This document shows, piece after piece, positions 57,686 through 64,000 of a stretch of DNA of 64,000 bases; position 1 is the first letter of the stretch; each line of letters starts with the position of its first letter. Position numbers and translations under genes: made by a program. Below the pieces are notes generated by a model, which worked only from the letters and a program-made list of their open reading frames with translations, was not told the DNA's origin and did not search any database. The DNA is from Macrotrachela quadricornifera (lineage: Eukaryota > Rotifera > Eurotatoria > Philodinida > Philodinidae): positions 770,838 through 834,837 of the forward strand of contig JAJEKB010021013.1 in NCBI GenBank assembly GCA_022393335.1, given 5' to 3'.

Positions 57686-58606
57686 CAGTCTACGAAAAAA
57701 ATTCTGAGACACTCAAGAATGGTTTCCCAAAATCTTATATTGTTATTTCACTTAAGGGACCGTGTCGGATAAGGTAACATATTTAGAATTGACAGACCTA
57801 ATATATCACCTTGTAGAGAATTTCAAGGTGCATCGAATGGTATATAATAAATCTATTTTTTAAAAAATCTAGGCGAAGTTTTAATTAATTTACTAATGGA
57901 GAGAATTTTGGAAAATCATTCTTGAGTATTTCAGAATTTTTTTACCTCACCTGTATTTTTTTCCTTTTAGAATATTGTCTTTCGGAAATTGTGGACAACA
58001 ATCTGCAAATGCTGCGCGATATTCTGTAGAATTTTTGGTCCGATTTTTTGTAATTTTCCTGAGTTTCGACAAAGAGAACAATATCATTGAAGACTGACCA
58101 TAACGGTAATATGAGCACAGACTTTGAACAGCTCAATGAACCTTCATCAAATTTTTAGTTCAGATGGGCATATACAAGAGCTACATAACGATTAGTTTTC
58201 CAGTCCATAGCGATCTTTTGTTCTTGAACTATAAGGCTCACAATAGTATGAGCTGCTGCTCATCATAACTCCTCTCTAAATTAATCTATAAAGATCGGGT
58301 TGATATCGCTAATCTACATATCTCATGTAGTATATGTACACAAATATTCAGCATTATATCTCTTATATCGATTAAAATATGGGATGCATACTTTTGACCA
58401 ACGGCCATGTCCCAGAACTTTTTCTGCTAGATAATTTTTATTCTCTGTGTTTTTTTACATTAAAAACAAAAGTTTTATGTTTGCATGTTATAATATGAAA
58501 GCTTAACCAATAACCCTATTCACTGCACGTGTAAAATTTAATTTGAATGAGATATTGAAATTCGGGAAGCCATTCTTGAGTGACCCAGAATTTTTTTCGT
58601 AGGCTG
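57686..58606. mobile_element. Tc1/mariner-like non-autonomous element, with a third internal terminus
   Basis: The left end reads CAGTCTACGAAAAAAATTCT and the right end on the minus strand reads CAGCCTACGAAAAAAATTCT; both continue to CACTCAAGAATGG and are flanked by TA. A third, inverted terminus ends at 57953 (minus strand CAGGTGAGGTAAAAAAATTC, then CTCAAGAATG), also followed by TA, so 57686-57953 alone could be a 268-bp MITE. No transposase is readable inside. Confidence 0.75.
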
Positions 58607-58617
58607 TATACCTTGTG

Positions 58618-58725
58618 CCAATTGTCTGTCTACACATCTGATCTTAACCGTTACCAGGTTTTTTTTTAACCCCGAGGGCCAGCCAAAGACTAATCTTTTT
58701 TGACCCGGTAACAGACAGACACACA
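58618..58725. repeat. Imperfect hairpin with TGTCTGTC arms
   Basis: TTGTCTGTCTA and CCGTTACCAGG at 58620-58662 are answered in inverted orientation by GACCCGGTAACAGACAGACA at 58701-58720. Possibly a small foldback element; the loop is about 40 nt. Confidence 0.5.
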
Positions 58726-58794
58726 ATGAACATTATAATATAGATAACATTAAATTCATAATCAATATTATTTCGTTTATTGTGACTAACGAAC

Positions 58795-59120
58795 CTCTGG
58801 TAACTGTTGAATAAAAGAATGAATATTAGCTTTTCTTGATGCAATGATAATATTTTTCAATGAAATATTCTCTAATCCGTATGCTATATTTTCAGCAACT
58901 GTTAAATCAAATAAAACTGGTTCTTGACTAACAAGACCAAATTAATTGAACATTCAATTGTCGAATATCAGTACCATCAAGAAATTACATTATATCAATT
59001 TATTTAATACTTTAAAAAAAAACTTTCATTTAATTAATACTAACCAAATGATCAGTTGTGACATCATAGAATCGTTCTAATAGTTGTATGATTGTTGATT
59101 TTCCACAACCAGATGGACCT
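58795..59120 (-). pseudogene. ABC transporter (ABCB/P-glycoprotein-type) NBD fragment
   Basis: On the minus strand the frame opens with a Walker A, GPSGCGKSTIIQLLERFYD, just inside 59120. After an intron-like AT-rich gap comes LDGTDIRQLNVQ, then a frame change, then [20 protein letters not shown] with the Q-loop and [14 protein letters not shown]. This order is that of ABCB-type nucleotide-binding domains. Signature motif, Walker B and all membrane segments are absent, and a few residues are missing at the frame change. It is a truncated, frameshifted pseudogene. Sequence upstream of Walker A (beyond 59120) is unrelated. Confidence 0.85.
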
Positions 59121-61587
59121 ATATCAATTACATTATACTACAAGTAACGCTCGTCTGCAGACCAACTTAGGTTTTTCTCATGGAAGTGCTGTTTCTAAAC
59201 TGTTACCAAATTGTTTATATACGTGTTTCCACGATTCGAAATCAGCACATTCACACTGCATTGTTCTGCCAAGTTTATCTATCTACATGTTTCAGTTTAG
59301 TATTATGATCAGAAAGATGGACTGATTTCTTCCTAAAGCTATGGTGAAATTATACCTTTTATCTCGGATATCTATGGATAAACTTATTTTTATAAAATAT
59401 TCATAGTTAACTACTAAGTCATAATTAATCAATAAGAAAATTACTTTACTTTTCGATTCCTCACCCTAAATTATCTTTTAGTCAAGTCTTATGGGCAAAT
59501 TAATAAAAACTAACCTCAGATTCGAACTCCCCGTTCTCAATTACTTTTCGGTCAAGTTTTATTGAAAAGGATCCTTTTTTGTTTCGACATCATTATTCAA
59601 CCAATCAGTTAAGTGTGAGCATACAAGCAATCAAGCAAAGAATTTATTTCATTTCCTTGGTTCTATATTCATTTAAAATTTATTCAAAATATTAAATGTT
59701 GATGGAGTTGGATAGGCAAATAGAACTTAATCAAATTCGATTTTTCCACGAAAATCAGTCTACATAAATAATAAGAGTAAACAATTAATGGAAAGAAAAT
59801 AATTATTCTCTGTCTTCTTACTAATTCTAATCCTTCTATTGATGAATTATCAATAGTTGGTTTTTAATCAGAAAGATCAAAAAAACTTTTAGCAGTCGAT
59901 ATTGATGAACCGATTCCTCTACATTTATATGAATTAATAAAAATAAAATAAAAGAACTAATTAAAAACTAATGATATCTTACAATGCTTCAATAGCTCTT
60001 GTTGATCAAAGCGCAAAAATAGCAAAAGCAAATAATCTAGAAAAATAAAAAAAAAAACATAACAAATTATTCTGTCGAGTTTATGGAACTAATAATATGA
60101 TTACATTATAATATCATTCGACTTTATTTTATTATATTCAAGAAATACGAGAGAACGCCAAAACAGAAATCCTGAAACGCATGGAGTCAATGATACCATT
60201 TTTACGAGAAGTTATCGGACAAGAAATTGTTCTTTGACCCGAAATACTGATATTTTAGGACCATCCAAAAAGTATTTTCTGTCCGGATTCACTATATTAC
60301 TTGAGTTGGGTCTAACAATGAAACCTTTTGTATTGTTAATCGAGTTGAGTGAGTATGTTCCGGTTAAATGAAAGCTCTCACATCCAAACTAACAAATTTT
60401 AAAACTTACATCTTCATAGCAAGTTTCGTAAATTTCAAGATATGTGAAACTTAGGTATAAAAATGAATTAAAGAAATTTTTCTCCACAATTATAAGGACA
60501 AAACATAGTGTTGTTCATGTCTATCTTAGAATTATCAAGGATGCCTCTTCATATGATCTGAACAACGGCATACTTTGCCCTTATAATAGTAGAGTTGAAT
60601 TTCCTAGTAGTTGATAGAAAAGCTAGTTAGCGCAGCTCCACTGGAGCTAAACTATGGAACTCATATATCTTTTGACTTAAATAAAACAAATCAAGTAAAA
60701 AATCTTTTCTAGAGTATTTTTTTTATGTAGGCGATCTATTCTTTATTTTGCATTGTTATTATCCGCTCGTTATTTGTCATTTTTTTATTTTATTTAATAT
60801 CATTATTTTTCTTATTCTAACGTTATATTATCATTTTAATCACTGATTTAACTTAAATAACCCAATGTTCGACAAACCAATGATTACATGAAATGGCTTA
60901 AGGTCTTTCTCTTTTTTCTCATCTACTTATCTACCTTTTGTTAAACTTTCAAAAGTGGTTGGAAAAAACATTATCTACTCGTTATAAAAATCATGAAAAG
61001 ATTGATTTCCGACTTTGTTGTTGTTAGCGAGAAAAGATAAGATAAAAATAATCTCTTATCTGTCTCTGTTATTTTCCAACATAATAGATATTAAGATGAC
61101 GTGTAAGATAAAAGTACGATAATATGCAATACTATTGATTTCATATGAATCAAGTACATTATTCGGGAGATTTAATGGAAGCGTAGATGAGAAGATCAAT
61201 GCCCTGTACAGTGATCGAACAAAACACTAATCTCAAAGTTTCAATCAAAAGATATGAAAGAATTCGATACGTTTGTATCAGAATAAAAAAATCATGTTTT
61301 GTTGGAGAATAAATGGTCAATTCATGCACTAGAAAATGCTTTTCTTGTATTATATTATCTTAAAATGATGACATTGACTAATGAAGAAAAGTGTGTAGTT
61401 CTCTTTTGACAATAATTTAGATTTATCTCATAGTTGTTTAAAGTTTGACTACTGACAAAATAATAACTTTCTTCATTCTATGTTATCTTTATAGTTGATA
61501 CACTTGAAGGTCGAATTTCTTCTCTTATTTATATTGTTCGTTATAATAAGACGATATTGCATAAAACAGTTTCTTCTTTTTTCGAAT
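59121..61587. other. Gene-poor AT-rich DNA
   Basis: No gene recognised. Imperfect direct words (TTTTAGTCAAGTCTTAT / TTTCGGTCAAGTTTTAT near 59478 and 59547) are the only repeat noted. An acceptor-like TTTATAG ends at 61494, in front of the next gene. Confidence 0.4.
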
Positions 61588-62586
61588 ATGTCAACGAATA
61601 TTGAAATAGACCAACAACAACAACAAATACAAATACCGATTTCAAATGATGAAGTACAACCTCCGAGCTATGACCAATTAGTCGGTGAACCTACAATACA
61701 AGCATTACAGAGTAATTCATCGAACAATAACTTAGATTCTGGTGTAAACAATAATTCAACATCTCAATCACAACAACAACTGGACATCACAATTGATGTC
61801 GGTGATCGTTTTGGTCAAAGTTGTGCACCAATTTTATCAGTAGCTCAGATTGTCAACAATATAATAGAAACAAGCATCAAATTAGATCGTCAACGGTATC
61901 TGTATCTTTTCATAGGCTGTATTCCATCATTTATTCTTATGTCTGCCTCATGGATAACATGGGCTGCTATTAATGGCTCATCGGAAAGGGAACGGACTAT
62001 AAAAATTCTTATATTATGTTTTCCAATTCTTATATCCACCATACTGACCATTGTGATACTACTTTGGACTTTATGTTATGGTGCAAAGAATTATTCAAAT
62101 AGGGATAAATATATTTTGTTACAGAGCAATGTTCGCCATTTGATTAAACTTGAAGATGATCAATGGATAAGATACGTCGAATATTTGTATGGATCTAACA
62201 GAAAAAGCTTTTGGCATTTTGGACCCATTGGAGCTATAACATTTTGTTGCTGTCGAAAGTCTCATTATAAAGATTTAATCGCACGAGGATATGGATATAT
62301 TGTCTTATGTCAGCAAGGTTTTATACTTGATGAGATGGGTTTTGTTGTACGTAATAAAACACACAATATTCTAGCAGTGACCTACATGATAGGCATGGGA
62401 CTACGTGTGTATCTTCTCAGAACAGATGCAAAATATTCTGTACGTCATTATACCTCTGAAGCAGAACGACACCGAATAGCTGAAAGAGAATTTAAGCGAC
62501 AGTTGGTAACGCTGGATATTTACTTACCTAATATACCTCAAAATCTTGCCGTGCTATTAGGACTTCAAATTCGGTATGGATTATAG
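61588..62586 (+). CDS. Two-TM protein with N-terminal PPxY motif, family unknown
   Basis: 332 aa from ATG 61588 (MSTNIEIDQQ); the frame is open back to 61495, but those codons start with TTG right after an acceptor-like TTTATAG. The N-terminus is Gln/Asn/Ser-rich and disordered-looking, with QPPSYDQL (PPxY at 25-28), a binding site for WW domains of Nedd4-type ubiquitin ligases. Two hydrophobic segments lie at about 104-129 and 139-166. The C-terminal half is soluble-looking, with a CCCRKSHYKD cluster that could be palmitoylated and a basic R-rich stretch near 290. The arrangement recalls small PPxY adaptor/trafficking proteins, but I recognise no named family. No breaks. Confidence 0.72.
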   Translation: MSTNIEIDQQQQQIQIPISNDEVQPPSYDQLVGEPTIQALQSNSSNNNLDSGVNNNSTSQSQQQLDITIDVGDRFGQSCAPILSVAQIVNNIIETSIKLDRQRYLYLFIGCIPSFILMSASWITWAAINGSSERERTIKILILCFPILISTILTIVILLWTLCYGAKNYSNRDKYILLQSNVRHLIKLEDDQWIRYVEYLYGSNRKSFWHFGPIGAITFCCCRKSHYKDLIARGYGYIVLCQQGFILDEMGFVVRNKTHNILAVTYMIGMGLRVYLLRTDAKYSVRHYTSEAERHRIAEREFKRQLVTLDIYLPNIPQNLAVLLGLQIRYGL

Positions 62587-63199
62587 CCTTTGGATTATTG
62601 AAATTTTTCCATCGATGAAAAATACTTGATTCTATTTTTTTCTGCTAAAATATGAATGTCTTTTTGCTATGTTTTGACTGCATGGATTGATATAACAACA
62701 GTTTTTAGTAACTAAAAGATTTTTTTTTTTGCGTGCGATAATGTATGAAATAAAATTCTTATAAAAGTAATCATTTTTCAGAAAAATGCATGAACACGAA
62801 CTATGAGTAAATTTCAAGTGATCAATCAATTATTCATTGTTAGATTTTTAATTTTGTTTATTATTTATTGATTTTATATGTAATTGTGTATAATTAATCC
62901 ATCGCATATATGAATAAGATTTTTAAATTTCAATATTTATAATAATTTCTTAATAAAAATTATATAATGTATTCAAATATGTTTCTTTAAAAAATATATT
63001 CTTTTCAATGAAAAACTTTTTTTTACCATGAACTGTTCTTAATGAAAATACATTAGGAATCGACAAGTTCACTTCCATCAATATACAGTTTAAAGACGAT
63101 TTATAAAAAAATCATATTAAAACAATTATTCATTGATAATTAATGTCAAAAGAAAAATAATTAACTAAAGAATTGTTTTATTTATTATATTTTAAACAG
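62587..63199. other. AT-rich spacer, nothing seen
   Basis: No convincing gene or repeat; the short minus-strand frame at 62632-62829 is Lys/Ser-rich with no motif. Confidence 0.45.
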
Positions 63200-63720
63200 G
63201 TTTTATAATCGATTTTATAGTCCATTCTGGTACCAAAAAACAGCTTCGTATAACTAGATCTATAGATACAACTATATTGGAACACACCTTAAACAAAAGT
63301 CATTCTTTGTTCGTAGATAATTATTATTCGAGTCCTACTTTGTTTGAATATATTCATCAATATAAAGCCGGAGCATGTGAAACTATTACGAATGATACAG
63401 CTGGTTTACCAGTTTTTGAAGAGAAACGAAAATCTGTTGAGCAAGTTTTTTATCACACGGATAATTTACTTGTATTATAATGAATTAATATACACAAAAT
63501 CACAATTTTATCCACTCTTTATGAACCATTTATGGTTCCAACCAAAACAGTACACTTTATAACGAAAGAATATAAGGTGAACCTTCTTTGTATAAAAGAG
63601 TATAATGACAAGTGGGGTTTGGTCGACAAGTATGACATGCAAATTTTCCTTCGCGCATTCTATCAACAGCAACTCAAACAAATCCAAGGAGAAAATGTTA
63701 CATTTATGCTAATACCGTAA
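63200..63720 (+). pseudogene. piggyBac transposase remnant, PGBD4-like lineage
   Basis: The first segment (about 63200-63480) reads LFVDNYYSSPTLFEYIHQY with the conserved D-N-Y, then KAGACETITND and GLPVFEEKRK, corresponding to the strand carrying the second catalytic Asp and the C-G-T-x-R-x-N-R-x-G region. Stops and a frame change follow at 63478-63485. A second segment in another frame reads PTKTVHFITKEY, then CIKEYNDKWGLVDKYDMQ, the YN-x-x-MGGVDK-x-DQ motif of PGBD4-type transposases, and ends at 63720. Catalytic-core parts only; disrupted. Its sequence is clearly different from the piggyBac remnant at 1181-1867. Confidence 0.82.
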
Positions 63721-64000
63721 AGAGAGCCAAGGAAAACAAAAGATGCTTCGTATGAATGTATTCAATGTCATGTAGGATTGTACCTTATCGACTGTTTTGA
63801 GGGTTATCACACTTTAAAAGCGTTCTGAATCATGTATTTCGTGATATTCTTGCAAAATAAATGTTAGTTTGTAATTATACAAAACTTTTGCTGTATAAAA
63901 ATAATCCCCGCCTCAAAAAGCTAAATAAATAACCGACTCATGTATGAGTCAGGTCAAAGTAGAATTGATCATCGGCTAAGTTTTATAAGATTAATCTAGC
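63721..64000. other. 3' flank of the piggyBac remnant
   Basis: No gene. May include the 3' part of the transposon (some piggyBac elements encode a Cys-rich domain here, for example the CIQCHV-like codons near 63752), but no TTAA-flanked end was found. Confidence 0.35.

Overview
The window looks like nuclear DNA of a microscopic metazoan, most probably a bdelloid rotifer. This is inference from several features: very AT-rich spacers, protein-coding exons split by introns of about 46-55 nt, gene families that are expanded in bdelloids (NACHT-WD40, caspase-like, TRAF-type RING, WWE-ART, F-box) and many decayed DNA transposons. There are no bacterial operon features. No species can be named from the sequence alone.

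Layout. 1-1.9 kb: fragments of a hAT and a piggyBac transposase. 5.0-10.8 kb (+): an intact 11-exon NWD1/NWD2-like NACHT-WD40 gene of about 1616 aa. 11.4-13.6 kb (+): a two-exon caspase-fold gene whose catalytic His and Cys positions are Tyr and Val. 15.4-16.5 kb (-): a RING/TRAF zinc-finger membrane protein. 17-22.7 kb: several small terminal-inverted-repeat (TIR) elements. 22.75-23.9 kb (+): a WWE plus ADP-ribosyltransferase gene. 24-31 kb: no recognisable gene, with a TGAGGG array and two small elements. 31.2-34.3 kb: a satellite of ~95-bp monomers. 37.06-39.87 kb: a TIR-bounded element whose core is a tandem array of 17 intron-like/24-nt 'microexon' modules. 39.9-40.3 kb: a minisatellite that switches strand. 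41.7-43.4 kb (-): a three-exon IAP gene (three BIR domains, UBA-like region, RING). 44.3-47.5 kb: two TIR elements and a tRNA-derived SINE. 49-55 kb: nested DNA elements and an inverted-arm element with a hammerhead ribozyme core. 55.5-57.2 kb (+): an F-box gene. 57.7-59.1 kb: a Tc1/mariner-like element and an ABCB transporter fragment. 61.6-62.6 kb (+): a two-TM protein with a PPxY motif. 63.2-63.7 kb: a second piggyBac remnant.

How the genes fit together. The NACHT-WD40 protein, the caspase-fold protein, the TRAF-type RING protein, the ART and the IAP all belong to families used in innate immune signalling and regulated cell death. Seeing five in 40 kb suggests an immune or cell-death neighbourhood, but they sit on both strands and are separated by transposon-rich DNA, so co-regulation is not shown.

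Most unusual structure: at 38215-39435, seventeen 24-nt blocks each lie between a TTTAG-type acceptor and (in 16 of 17) a GTAAGT/GTGAGT-type donor. The spacers are 47-53 nt, the size of genuine introns in the neighbouring genes. Spacer length varies while block length does not.
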